Shown here piece by piece: positions 54,417-63,492 of a DNA stretch of 64,000 nucleotides (positions are counted from its first letter, which is position 1; every line of letters starts with the position of its first letter). The position numbers and the translations under genes were made by a program. A model generated the notes under the pieces. That model ran no database searches and was not told the origin of the DNA. It saw nothing but the letters and a program-made list of their open reading frames with translations. Origin of the DNA: Verrucomicrobiota bacterium (GTDB taxonomy: Bacteria > Verrucomicrobiota > Verrucomicrobiia > Opitutales > Opitutaceae); NCBI GenBank assembly GCA_016222805.1, contig JACRQG010000046.1, forward strand, positions 124,001 through 188,000, written 5' to 3'.

Positions 54417-55472
54417 GTGCAAGCACGCCACACCATCCGCTGGGGCATCATCGGCTGCGGAGACGTCACCGAGGTCAAGAGTGGGCCCGGGTTTCAACGG
54501 GCTGCCGGCTCCCAACTCGTCGCCGTGATGCGGCGAAACGGCCCGCTCGCAGCCGACTACGCCCGCCGCCACGGCGTGCCCCGGTGGTACGACGATGCCC
54601 GCGCGCTCGTCGCCGACCCCGAGGTCGATGCCGTCTATGTCGCCACACCGCCCGGAGCGCACCTCGAGGGTGCGCTGCTGGCGGCGGCCGCGGGCAAACC
54701 CTGCTACGTCGAGAAACCGATGGCGCGGCACACGCCCGAGTGCGACGCGATGATCACCGCCTTCACCGCCGCCCGCCAGAAACTCTTCGTCGCGTACTAC
54801 CGTCGGGCGTTGCCGCGTTTCCTCCGGGTCCGCGAACTGCTGGAGGACGGCGCGATTGGCCGCCTCACCGGCATCACGTACCGCCACGCCTCGCCCACCC
54901 CGGTCAACGCCGATCCCGCCAAGGCAAGTTGGCGCGTCGCTCCAGACTCCGCGGGAGGAGGCCTCCTCCTCGACGTCGGCTCCCACGTGCTCGACTTCCT
55001 CGATTTCGTCGCCGGCCCCTTGGAGGAGGTTCGCGGCAGCGCAGCGAACGTGTCCGGCGGCTACGCCGTCGAGGACACCGTCGTGATGACGTTTCGGACC
55101 GCGACCGGCGTGCCAGGCGCCGCGTCGTGGAATTTCGCCAGCTTCGCCCGCGAGGATACGCTGGAGTTCCTGGGCACCGCCGGGCGCCTCTCGTTCACGT
55201 TCTTTTCCGCCGACCCGCTGCGGCTGGAAACCTCCCGGGGGACGGAGGAGTTCAACCTGCCAAACCCTCCGCACATCGCGCAGCCGCTGATCCAGGCCAT
55301 CGTCGACGAGCTGCTCGGCCGCGGCACGTGCCCGAGCACCGCCGCCTCCGCCCGCCGCACCTCTGTCGTCATGGACCGCGTCCTCGCCGGTTACTACGGG
55401 GGCCGCGACGATGCGTTCTGGGAGCGCCCCGCCACCTGGCCGGGTCGGCTGGCGGTTGACGCGGTTTCATAA
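54417..55472 (+). CDS. Cytoplasmic Gfo/Idh/MocA family oxidoreductase
   Basis: No ATG is available; GTG at 54417 gives 351 aa and TTG at 54405 is an alternative. The NAD(P) site is IRWGIIGCGDVTEVKSGPG. The EKP motif is CYVEKPMARHTPECDAM, and GGGLLLDVGSHVLDFLDFVAGP holds the conserved Asp and His. Unlike the three other Gfo/Idh proteins here it has no Tat signal, so it works in the cytoplasm. It sits between a receptor unit and an SDR gene 21 bases downstream, and may act on a sugar or polyol released by the neighbouring exported enzymes. Confidence 0.9.
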   Translation: MQARHTIRWGIIGCGDVTEVKSGPGFQRAAGSQLVAVMRRNGPLAADYARRHGVPRWYDDARALVADPEVDAVYVATPPGAHLEGALLAAAAGKPCYVEKPMARHTPECDAMITAFTAARQKLFVAYYRRALPRFLRVRELLEDGAIGRLTGITYRHASPTPVNADPAKASWRVAPDSAGGGLLLDVGSHVLDFLDFVAGPLEEVRGSAANVSGGYAVEDTVVMTFRTATGVPGAASWNFASFAREDTLEFLGTAGRLSFTFFSADPLRLETSRGTEEFNLPNPPHIAQPLIQAIVDELLGRGTCPSTAASARRTSVVMDRVLAGYYGGRDDAFWERPATWPGRLAVDAVS

Positions 55473-55493
55473 TCATCAAGTGTCGGGACCATC

Positions 55494-56267
55494 ATGAGCA
55501 GACTCCTCGGAAAACGCGCCCTCGTCACCGCCGGCGCCCAGGGCATCGGCCTCGCGATCAGCCGTCACCTGCTGCAGGCAGGCTGCGACGTCTTCGTCCA
55601 CTATCGTTCCAGCGCCGAGGCAGCCCGCGCCCTGGCGAGCGAAGCGGCGGCCCTCGGCCGGCGCGCGGGTTGTGCCAATGCCGATCTCACGGAGACCAGA
55701 GAGGGCGAGCGCCTCGTCCGCGAGGCCGTCGCTTTCCTTGGCGGGCTGGATCTCTTGATCAACAACGCCGGCTCCCTCATCGCCCGCCGTTCCCTGGCCG
55801 AGGCCGACGACGCGTTTTGGGAGGAAACCCTTTCGCTCAACCTCGGCAGCCTGCGGCGGATCACCCGTGCCGCCGTGCCGCACCTGGCCGAGGCGGCCCG
55901 GACGCGCGGTGGCGCGGCGATCGTCAATCTCTCCTCCCTCGCCGGTCGCAAGGGCGGTCACGCCGGTTCCCTCGCCTACGCCACTTCGAAGGGCGCGGTC
56001 CTGACCTTCACGCGCGCCCTCTCCAGCGAACTGGGACCCCAGGGCATCCGGGTCAACGCCCTCGCCCCCGGGCTCATCCTTGGGACCAGTTTCCACAACA
56101 CGCACACCACGCCGGAATCGGCCCTCGCCACGGTTGCCGGCATCCCGCTCGGCAGAGCGGGCAACGCCGACGATGTCGCTCGCGCCGCCGTGTTCCTCGC
56201 CGGCGAATTCGACGGCTTCATCACCGGAGCCACCCTCGACATCAACGGCGGGGTCTACTGCGCGTAG
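55494..56267 (+). CDS. Short-chain dehydrogenase/reductase
   Basis: 257 aa, the classical SDR length. The cofactor motif is ALVTAGAQGIGLAISRHLLQ, with the structural DLLINNAGS. Catalytic residues are Ser in IVNLSSLAGRKGG and Tyr/Lys in LAYATSKGAVL. VRVNALAPGLI is the usual C-terminal block. It is a 3-oxoacyl-ACP-reductase-like SDR whose context with a Gfo/Idh oxidoreductase and a carbohydrate regulator suggests sugar or polyol oxidation. The Arg in the strand after the first Rossmann helix (VHYRSS) suggests NADP preference, which is an inference. Confidence 0.92.
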   Translation: MSRLLGKRALVTAGAQGIGLAISRHLLQAGCDVFVHYRSSAEAARALASEAAALGRRAGCANADLTETREGERLVREAVAFLGGLDLLINNAGSLIARRSLAEADDAFWEETLSLNLGSLRRITRAAVPHLAEAARTRGGAAIVNLSSLAGRKGGHAGSLAYATSKGAVLTFTRALSSELGPQGIRVNALAPGLILGTSFHNTHTTPESALATVAGIPLGRAGNADDVARAAVFLAGEFDGFITGATLDINGGVYCA

Positions 56268-56399
56268 CGCGGTAGCAGCCCCGGTCCGGCCTCAGCGCGG
56301 CCGGCCACAACCGGACACTGGAAAACGCGGTCCGCCCTCGCGGGGCGACGGCTGCCGGCTTGTCCCGGCGGCATCGGTCGCGCAGCCTCGGGAGCGCGC

Positions 56400-57488
56400 A
56401 TGCTCCGGTTTCAAAAGACATCCCTGGTCGAGCAGGTGGCCGACGCCCTGCGCCGCGACATCGAAGCCGGTGGCTGCCGCGGCTGGTTGCCAACCGAACG
56501 GCAGCTTTGCAGCCAGCTCAGGGTGAGCCGTCGCACCTTGAGGTGCGCGCTCGAGCAGTTGAAGCAGCAAGGGCTCGTCTCCGCCCAGGTTGGCGTCGGA
56601 ACCCGTGTGCATCCGGAGCGCCTGCGCCGACCGGCTCCAACCGGCGAGATCGGTCCTTCCGTGGGACTCCTGATGCCGGAACCGATCGACGTGCTGCGCC
56701 CCTACGTCACCCTCTGGATTGACCTGCTGAAGAGCGAACTGTTCGAGGCCGGTGTGTCGCTGCGGGTCCACGCCGGCCGGCAGTACTTCCGGGCTGGTGC
56801 GGCGCCGGCATTGCGCCGCCTGGTGGCACAGCACCCCCACACCTGCTGGGTCCTGGCGCTGTCGAATGCCGGGCTGCAACGGTGGTTCGCGGCGGAGTCG
56901 CACACGGCCGTCGTGGCCGGTGCCCCGGCCGCCGGCTGCGGTCTTCCGGCCGTGTTCATCGACAGCGGCGCGCTCGGCCGCCACATCGCCGGCCGCATGC
57001 TCGCGCTGGGCCACCGGCGCCTGGTGATGTTTTCGGAAATCCAGCCGTCACCGGGCGCCGCGGTCGCAGAACAAGGCTTTCTCTCCGCCATCGCGGCCTC
57101 CCCCGACGCCCAGGGCGAAGTTTTGCGCCCGGAAGCGACGCCCGCCGGCTACCGGCGGGCCGTGGCGCGTCTGCTCCGGATCCGTCCGCGGGTGACCGCC
57201 GTGCTCTCCCTCAACCCGCTGCTGGGCGCGACGGTCGTCACCGCGCTGATGCGGGAGGGCATGCACCTGCCGGAAGACATCTCCTTCGCGACCACTTACG
57301 GCGATCCGTTCATGCGCTTTCTCCATCCGGAGCCGACGCGCTACACGTACCAGCCGGCGCTGTTTGCCCGCAAGCTCGCCCGCACCGTACTGCAACTCGC
57401 ACGGGGCGAACCCCCGACTGTGCGGCACGCACGGCTCATCCCGACCTTTGTCGCGGGCGAAACCCTCGGGCCGGCCCCGCGGCCGTAG
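56400..57488 (+). CDS. GntR-type HTH / LacI-type ligand-binding transcriptional regulator
   Basis: 362 aa. Residues 1-70 are a GntR-like winged helix (SLVEQVADALRRDIEAGGCRGWLPTERQLCSQLRVSRRTLRCALEQLKQQGLV). Residues about 85-355 are a LacI/periplasmic-binding-protein-like effector domain (SVGLLMPEPIDVL, FIDSGALGRHIAGRMLALGHRRLVMFSE, TAVLSLNPLLGATVVTALMREGMHLPEDISF). The combination is typical of regulators of sugar catabolism, as in the AraR type. It is the last gene of the plus-strand run and convergent with the BNR proteins, so it may control this Gfo/Idh-SDR unit or the sialidase-like locus next to it. The effector sugar is unknown. Confidence 0.88.
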   Translation: MLRFQKTSLVEQVADALRRDIEAGGCRGWLPTERQLCSQLRVSRRTLRCALEQLKQQGLVSAQVGVGTRVHPERLRRPAPTGEIGPSVGLLMPEPIDVLRPYVTLWIDLLKSELFEAGVSLRVHAGRQYFRAGAAPALRRLVAQHPHTCWVLALSNAGLQRWFAAESHTAVVAGAPAAGCGLPAVFIDSGALGRHIAGRMLALGHRRLVMFSEIQPSPGAAVAEQGFLSAIAASPDAQGEVLRPEATPAGYRRAVARLLRIRPRVTAVLSLNPLLGATVVTALMREGMHLPEDISFATTYGDPFMRFLHPEPTRYTYQPALFARKLARTVLQLARGEPPTVRHARLIPTFVAGETLGPAPRP

Positions 57489-57552
57489 GCAGGCGCCCGC
57501 GGCGTCCCGCGCAACGGCAGGACGGAGGATTCTCCGGTCAGCGCGAAGCCGG

Positions 57553-58665
57553 TTAGATCGAGGTTTCGAGCACCCAAATCGGACAGGGGCCCCGCCCGAG
57601 ACCGTGGTAGTAGAACACCAGCGCGCGCCGGCCCTCCAGCGGGAGGAGCCACGCGTAACCGAAATCGGTGTGATTGTCGCCCGCGAACTTCGGCAGCTCG
57701 ACCAAGGTGCGGTCGTGCTTGAACGCGAGGGTCTTCGCCGGCGCGCGCCACAGCTGCGCCGCGCCCGGCAGCGGCCGTTCGAAAGTGACGGCAAGCAGTT
57801 CCGCCGGGTTGTGCGGGTTCACCATCGCGAAAGGATGCGCGAGTGAGCTCGCGTGCTTCTGGATCGGGCCAAGGTTCAGGAGGTCCGTGACCCAGGTTTG
57901 TCCCCAATCATCGGAAACGGACACGAACTGGCGCGCCGCCGCCGGGCCGCGGCCCCGGATGAAGACCAACAGGCGGTTGTCGTGACGCACCAGCACGGGC
58001 TCGCCGGCGTTGAGATTGTTGACCATCTGCGGTTCGCCCCACGAGAGGCCATCGTCGGCCGACACCGCCTGCCAGATGCCCAGGCGGTGCGGCTTCGAGC
58101 CTTCGCGGTAGTGGCCGGTCACCATCAGCCGGCGTCCTGGCAGTTGCACGATCGTGCCGGTAGACGATCCGGTCTTGTTCGGCCCGAGCTTCGAGGTGTC
58201 GACCGGTTGCCACGTGCGCCCCTGATCGGCGGAGCGCCAGCCGTAGATGTGGTTGGAGTCCTTGCTGTGCCCGTGCGCCAACAACAGCACCGCTCCGTCG
58301 TGAGCGACTCCGAGTGCCATGTTGCCGCTGTTGCCGTACTCCTTCCCGGGCCCGAACTCCTTCAGCACCTGCGGCGCGGAGAATGTCCTCCCGCCGTCGG
58401 TCGAGACCGCCACCGCCGGGCAGCTCTCGCTGCCGTGGTGGGTCCCCGCCAGGAACCCGAGCACGATCGTGCCGTCGGCGGTGCGCACCGCCTTGGGCCA
58501 GGCCAGGTGTTCGAAGCGCGGATTGGCCGGCGGCGCAACGGCGACGCGGACGACCTCGCCCGCAGGTGAACGCCCGGCCCAGGGAGGCAGTGGTTCGGCG
58601 GCCTGGGCCGGGCTGGAAAGCGCAAGAGCGAGCGGAAGGAATGAGGCGAGGCGGATTGGCTTCAT
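57553..58665 (-). CDS. Exported sialidase-like BNR-repeat protein
   Basis: ATG at 58665 gives 370 aa with a signal peptide (LASFLPLALALSSPAQAA). Asp-box turns STDGGRTFSAP, SADQGRTWQPV, SADDGLSWGEP and SDDWGQTWVT lie at regular intervals, as expected for a six-bladed propeller. The Arg triad of true sialidases is not as clear as in the protein at 19167; the RIP-type motif is not obvious. It may therefore be a glycosidase of other specificity or a non-catalytic binding protein. It follows the second BNR gene by 153 bases on the same strand. Confidence 0.82.
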   Translation of the reverse strand: MKPIRLASFLPLALALSSPAQAAEPLPPWAGRSPAGEVVRVAVAPPANPRFEHLAWPKAVRTADGTIVLGFLAGTHHGSESCPAVAVSTDGGRTFSAPQVLKEFGPGKEYGNSGNMALGVAHDGAVLLLAHGHSKDSNHIYGWRSADQGRTWQPVDTSKLGPNKTGSSTGTIVQLPGRRLMVTGHYREGSKPHRLGIWQAVSADDGLSWGEPQMVNNLNAGEPVLVRHDNRLLVFIRGRGPAAARQFVSVSDDWGQTWVTDLLNLGPIQKHASSLAHPFAMVNPHNPAELLAVTFERPLPGAAQLWRAPAKTLAFKHDRTLVELPKFAGDNHTDFGYAWLLPLEGRRALVFYYHGLGRGPCPIWVLETSI

Positions 58666-58818
58666 GACGGAAGAAAGCAAATTACGGCGAGGCGGTTGGT
58701 CGCAGCCCGAAGGGTAGCTGTGGCTGCGCCGCAGGCGAAAGCGTGGGAAGATCCGTTACCGCCCGGCGGCATGGCATCCCTGAAGAACTGGCGCAGGAAA
58801 AACACATGGACGTTCTTA

Positions 58819-60069
58819 TTACTGGATCCACGTGAGCGGCACGCGCACGAGCGCGGTGCCGGTCAGCCCCTGCAGCACGCCGGAGCCGCTGCTGACGCGC
58901 AGGGTGATCCAAACCTCGTCGCGGTGGTAGAGCACACTCGGGTAGTCCGTCGACTTGCCGGGATCATGAATCAGGATCTTTCGCCGGGCCAACGGCCAGG
59001 ATCGCCCGCCGTCGTCGCTGACGCACACCGCGATGGTGTTGCGGCGACCCATCATCCCCTTCGCGGATTCGTAATTGGGAGTCCAGACCATGAGCAGCCG
59101 TTCGGTGCCGGGAATTCGCGTCAGATTTGCCGGGGCGAGCGGACTGGTGAGTTCCAGGCTGCGCGGATCGGTCCAGGTTTCGCCGCGATCAAACGACTCG
59201 GAAAAGAACTGCGTGCCCATGGCGGTCCGCATGGTCATGAGCAACGAGCCATCGGCCCGCTCCGCGATGCCAGGTTCATGCGGGCCGGATTCCAGGCCGA
59301 TCTTGCGGCCGGGCTGGCCTTTCTCATCCAGCCAACGGACGTAAGGAAGCTCGATCTTCGACGCCGACATGCGCCAGCCCCGCCCCTGATCGTCGGACCA
59401 GGCGATCTTCACGTGCAGGTGGTGCCTCTCCCAGTCAACGCTGCAGTGTAACGGCGCGAGGAGGCGTCCGCTGCCGAGCACGGTGAGGCGATCGTTGCAG
59501 CCGGTCATGTACGGGTCACTCCCGTCGGACACCAGCACGGGCTCGGTCCACGTCGCACCTTCATCCGCGGACCGCATGAACCTCCGGGAAGCCTCTTTCG
59601 TGCTCATCCGGTAGCTGAACGCCATCCCGATTTCGCCGTTGGCCAGGCGGCGCAACGCAGGGGAGAGGGAGTTCAGGCCGCCCGGCGGCGTCGGCACCAC
59701 GATGCGCGGTTCACCGCGCGGCTTCCCCTCGGCATCCAGTTGCACCGCGGAGATGTAACCCTTGGCGTTGTCGCTGCGGCCCACGAGGTCGCACCACGCC
59801 ACGAGGACATCGCCGTTCTTGAGCGTGACGGCACTCGCCTCGGAGCGGCGCTGGTACTGGGCATCGGCCGGAGCGATCCAGGTGGTTGGGAACGCGTAGT
59901 AGGGAGTGGTCGCCTTCTGGGCGTAAATCTCATCGAACGAAGGCGCCGCCGCGTTGGCGTCACGGATCCCCGGAACCAGCCCCAGCCAGATGAGGGCAAG
60001 GAGCAAGCCAGGGACGAGTCGTATCGGCCAGCTGCAAAGGCGACTCACAACAGGAATGGTGGGACGCAC
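58819..60069 (-). CDS. Exported sialidase-like BNR-repeat protein
   Basis: 416 aa with a long hydrophobic signal (VPGLLLALIWLGLVPGIRDANA). Asp-box turns are SADEGATWTEP, SDDQGRGWRMS, SFDRGETWTDP and SDDGGRSWPL. RRSEASAVTLKNGDVLVAW, ESGPHEPGIAERADGSLLMTMRT and DYPSVLYHRDEVWITLR are typical blade cores of exo-sialidase-like proteins of Planctomycetes and Verrucomicrobia. Specificity is unproven. It begins 57 bases after the end of a receptor gene on the same strand, so receptor and BNR proteins probably form one uptake and degradation unit. Confidence 0.84.
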   Translation of the reverse strand: MRPTIPVVSRLCSWPIRLVPGLLLALIWLGLVPGIRDANAAAPSFDEIYAQKATTPYYAFPTTWIAPADAQYQRRSEASAVTLKNGDVLVAWCDLVGRSDNAKGYISAVQLDAEGKPRGEPRIVVPTPPGGLNSLSPALRRLANGEIGMAFSYRMSTKEASRRFMRSADEGATWTEPVLVSDGSDPYMTGCNDRLTVLGSGRLLAPLHCSVDWERHHLHVKIAWSDDQGRGWRMSASKIELPYVRWLDEKGQPGRKIGLESGPHEPGIAERADGSLLMTMRTAMGTQFFSESFDRGETWTDPRSLELTSPLAPANLTRIPGTERLLMVWTPNYESAKGMMGRRNTIAVCVSDDGGRSWPLARRKILIHDPGKSTDYPSVLYHRDEVWITLRVSSGSGVLQGLTGTALVRVPLTWIQ

Positions 60070-60126
60070 GGTGATTGGGGGTGGAGGTAAAGTTAGATTT
60101 CGATTCAGGCCGGGCGGGACGACACT

Positions 60127-63100
60127 TCAGAAGCCAAACGTGGCGGTCAGCTGGATCGTCCGCGGCGCAGCGATGCGGAAGAGTTGGTAGCCGGCCGCCT
60201 TGTAGTGGTCGAACGCCGGGTACTTCGAATAGACATCCGCCTGCTGCGCCCGGATGGGGATCAGCTTGTCGTTCACAAAGGCGTTACGGATGTTGAGCTG
60301 GAGCTTGAGCGATACCTTCTCGGCAAAGATCCGCCTCCGGTAGGAGGTCCAGAAGTCGAAGTTGGTTTCGGTCGGCCCCATCATCGGCTTGGTCGGGTCC
60401 GCGATGAGGGCTCCCGTGGGATCCGCCGGATTGAGCTTCCCCTGGTATCCGAGAAAGACGCGGTCCTGGAACCGCACGCCGCCCCCTACCCCGACGCCGC
60501 GGAGTCGGGAGGTAGACGGAAACGTGTAGTTCGTGATGGCGTTGCCACGCCACTTCACGATGCGCGGGTTCGACGCGCCGTTGGTGGCCTGGATATTCCG
60601 GAACCCGGTGATCGCCCGTTGCTCCCAGCCACCGACCGTGTCGAGCACGCCCCCCGCGCCCACCCGGAGCGCCCGGATGGCTGGATTGCTGAACCAGTTC
60701 TTCTGCACCCATTCCACGACTTCCGCCCAGTTCGTCCCCTTCTCGCTCTCCACGGCCTTGGTCTCCGCCACATTGACGGCGAACCGCCAGTTGCGCGTGA
60801 CATTGTAGGTGGCCTCCCACTCGAAACCGCGCGACACCGAGGCCTTGATGTCCTGGCCCGCGAAACTGCGCGTGTAGCTGGAAAAGCCCTGCGCGTTGGG
60901 CGCGCCGATCCGGATGCCCAAGGAGTCGATGATGCTGGGCGGCATCGTGAAGCCTACCGCCGCCAACTGGGCCGCCGTGTAGAGATTGTAGACCCCGCCG
61001 CTGGCGAAGTCCGGGATGAAGCTCGTGATGGTGGTGATCGACTCGTCCACCGAGGAGTCCGCGAGGTTGCGCTGCGCGGTCTCGAACCAGTTCGCCCGGA
61101 AAAGCAGCTTTCCCTCGAAGAGTCCCATGCTGAAGCCACGCTCGGTCGTCTCCCCGACCGGGGCGTCGAAGAAGCCACCCTTGACGCTGCGCACGCCGGT
61201 GAGCCCCTGATAGTTTTCGGACCAGCCATAGTGCAGGTCGATCTCGACGCCTCGCGGGAGCCGCCGGCCCAGCAGCCGGTTCAGCCGCAGGACCCCGCTG
61301 TAGGTCAGGGTGTCGCGCTCCCCTTCGTTGGCGGGTGCGGCCCCGTCCAGTGCCCCGGGATTGAACACCCGCGTGAAGTCGGTGCGCGTGGCAAAGGACG
61401 CCGATCCGAGGGAATAGCGCTTCACCTCGTCCCGGCGCAGCCCGTAGGTGGTGACGAGCGCCCCGTCCCACCAGTGGCTCTGCAGCACGGCCGCCTGTGT
61501 CTCGAGTCGGTCGCGCGCGACGCTGATGCCGGTTGCGAGCCGCTCCAGCGGGTCGTTCTGGACATGATGCAGGCGCACCGAGCCGGTGCGCAGGTCACCC
61601 GTCGGGGACTGGATGACGTTGAGGTTCACCCGGTCCGGGTATACCAGCGTGCCCTTATACCCGGTGAGGCCGAGCCCCGTGACCGTGGAGCGACCCGCCA
61701 GCGAATCGCCGAGGTAGATCACGTTGCCGAGAGAGTTGGCGCTCGCGCGCGACTGCGCATCCGACACGCCCAGGAGGCGCAGATCATCGTAATCGAGGAA
61801 CGATGGATTCCCCGAAAGCGTACGGCGGTCGACCTCGTAGTCGAAGACGAGCAGGGTGAGCGAATGCCGCCCGAGGAGCCGCCCCATCCAGCCTTTGGCA
61901 TGCTCGGCAAAGTTGTGCCGAAGCAGTCCGGTGGCCCGGAAGGTCCGGCTCTCATTGCCGCGGTCCTGAAAGGACCCGCGCGAACCGATGAACGGCCGAA
62001 GGTAGTCCGGATTGCGGGCCAGCCCCGCACTCGGGTTGCCCGGCGAAGCGTAGGCGAAGACGCCCTGGTTGACATCGATCTTCAGGGCGTTGCCACGGAT
62101 GCCGTCGAGCGCGTCGACAAATCCGGAATCGTAGCGTTGCTGATCGAAACCAAGTTCGATTCCCGCCCGGCCACCGAACAACTCTTGGCGCAATGCCGCG
62201 TTGAACGCCTGCAGCCGGCCCCACTGGTAACTCGCCCGGCCATCGATGTTGTTGTTGAAGAAATCGAACACCGTCGGGTCGATGAGGAAGAGCTGGTAGG
62301 CGTCGAGGCCCCGCGGATCGCCATAGGCGGCCGCAATGTACTCCCGGCCGTTCTGCAGGGCGTACTGCCGGAACCGGAAGTCGTTCGCGCGCGCCGGATT
62401 CGCCGCCGCCGGGTTGACGATGCCGCGGTTAAACACGCTGTCCGGCCACTGGTAGTACGCCGTCGCGGCGGTGCTCGCAGTGGGACCCGAGAGGGCCATT
62501 AGCCGGCCACCGGTGCCGCTGTCGAACTGGATCAACGACGCCGTGGCCGGCAGGTCGCGGTAATCCGTGTTGTTCGGCACCGTGTAGGCCCCGGTGGTCG
62601 AGAAGTGCGTGAGGTAGTCGCGCGGAGGATCCTGCCGCGGGAGGGTCGAGTCGATCCACCCCTTTTCAAAGCTCGCCACGATCGTGGTGCTGCGGAACGG
62701 CCGATACGTCGCCGCCCCGTAGTAGCGGCGATCGTCGCGAAACGCCGGGTCCTGCTTGTACTTGGTCTGGTCGTTCAGCGCCGCCACACGAACCGCCAGC
62801 CGGTCCTTCAGCACGACGCGATTAAAGTCGAGCGAGGTGCGGATGCTCCCGAAGTTGTCCGTGCGAAAAGCCACCTTGTGCTCGTTGCGCCACCCCGCCT
62901 CGGAAGGGCTGTGGTCGATGATGCCGGCGGGCGAACCGAGACCGACCAGCACGCTGTTGGCGCCGCGGTTGATCTCGATCCGGGCCGTGTTGTAGCTGTC
63001 GAAGGGGATCAGCGAGGGCACCAGGTTGCGCGAGCGCGAGGCGCTGGTCATGCCCCGGATGCGCGTTGGCGACGATTCGGCGCGGCGGTTCTCGTCGCTG

Positions 63101-63486
63101 CCGACAAAGGCGGTGGATTCGGTCGAGTCGCCGCCGAAAAAGTTGCCGCCGGCCCCGCCCGCCACCTCGGTCGAAGTGGTGTACTGGAGGAGCTCGGTGT
63201 CATTGGTGATGCCGGCGTCCTCGAGAAACTCCGGCGTGATTGCCTGGATCGAGGCCGCGATGTCGCGCAGCGAGGTGTTGATGCGCGTGCCCGATAGGGT
63301 GCTGGTCGCGCGGTAACCGGTGTCACGGTCCGCCTGCACGGCAAAGGGGCTCAGTTCGACGATCTCAGAGGACGTCCGGACAGCGGAGGGAGTGCCGGAA
63401 ACTGGAACGGCCTGGCCGGACGCACCGGGCGACACCTGCAGCAGCACAGCCAGCGCGAGGCAGGGGGGAAGCGTGGGGGGTTTCAT
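60127..63486 (-). CDS. Large TonB-dependent receptor of the BNR-protein locus
   Basis: 1119 aa with a signal peptide (LPPCLALAVLLQVSPGASGQA). The TonB-box-like start is EIVELSPFAVQADRDTGYRATSTLSGTRIN. The plug includes DIAASIQAITPEFLEDAGITNDTELLQYTTSTEV and ARIEINRGANSVLVGLGSPAGIID. The barrel ends in TIQLTATFGF. It belongs to the same long receptor class as the one at 37622 but shares only the conserved blocks. It starts six bases after the end of the truncated gene at the right edge and is followed by two BNR proteins. The ligand is presumably an oligosaccharide. Confidence 0.93.
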   Translation of the reverse strand: MKPPTLPPCLALAVLLQVSPGASGQAVPVSGTPSAVRTSSEIVELSPFAVQADRDTGYRATSTLSGTRINTSLRDIAASIQAITPEFLEDAGITNDTELLQYTTSTEVAGGAGGNFFGGDSTESTAFVGSDENRRAESSPTRIRGMTSASRSRNLVPSLIPFDSYNTARIEINRGANSVLVGLGSPAGIIDHSPSEAGWRNEHKVAFRTDNFGSIRTSLDFNRVVLKDRLAVRVAALNDQTKYKQDPAFRDDRRYYGAATYRPFRSTTIVASFEKGWIDSTLPRQDPPRDYLTHFSTTGAYTVPNNTDYRDLPATASLIQFDSGTGGRLMALSGPTASTAATAYYQWPDSVFNRGIVNPAAANPARANDFRFRQYALQNGREYIAAAYGDPRGLDAYQLFLIDPTVFDFFNNNIDGRASYQWGRLQAFNAALRQELFGGRAGIELGFDQQRYDSGFVDALDGIRGNALKIDVNQGVFAYASPGNPSAGLARNPDYLRPFIGSRGSFQDRGNESRTFRATGLLRHNFAEHAKGWMGRLLGRHSLTLLVFDYEVDRRTLSGNPSFLDYDDLRLLGVSDAQSRASANSLGNVIYLGDSLAGRSTVTGLGLTGYKGTLVYPDRVNLNVIQSPTGDLRTGSVRLHHVQNDPLERLATGISVARDRLETQAAVLQSHWWDGALVTTYGLRRDEVKRYSLGSASFATRTDFTRVFNPGALDGAAPANEGERDTLTYSGVLRLNRLLGRRLPRGVEIDLHYGWSENYQGLTGVRSVKGGFFDAPVGETTERGFSMGLFEGKLLFRANWFETAQRNLADSSVDESITTITSFIPDFASGGVYNLYTAAQLAAVGFTMPPSIIDSLGIRIGAPNAQGFSSYTRSFAGQDIKASVSRGFEWEATYNVTRNWRFAVNVAETKAVESEKGTNWAEVVEWVQKNWFSNPAIRALRVGAGGVLDTVGGWEQRAITGFRNIQATNGASNPRIVKWRGNAITNYTFPSTSRLRGVGVGGGVRFQDRVFLGYQGKLNPADPTGALIADPTKPMMGPTETNFDFWTSYRRRIFAEKVSLKLQLNIRNAFVNDKLIPIRAQQADVYSKYPAFDHYKAAGYQLFRIAAPRTIQLTATFGF

Positions 63487-63492
63487 GGAGAA

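Noticed and set aside
56268-56399. GC-rich hairpin GGCCGG/CCGGCC before the regulator as a seventh copy of the element
   Set aside because: The stem sequence and the lack of a second arm do not match the family; it may be a distant relative at most.
58666-58818. GTAGCTGTGGCTGCGCCGCAG between two BNR genes as another repeat family member
   Set aside because: Only a 5 bp stem and a single copy are seen, so it is not enough to call a repeat.
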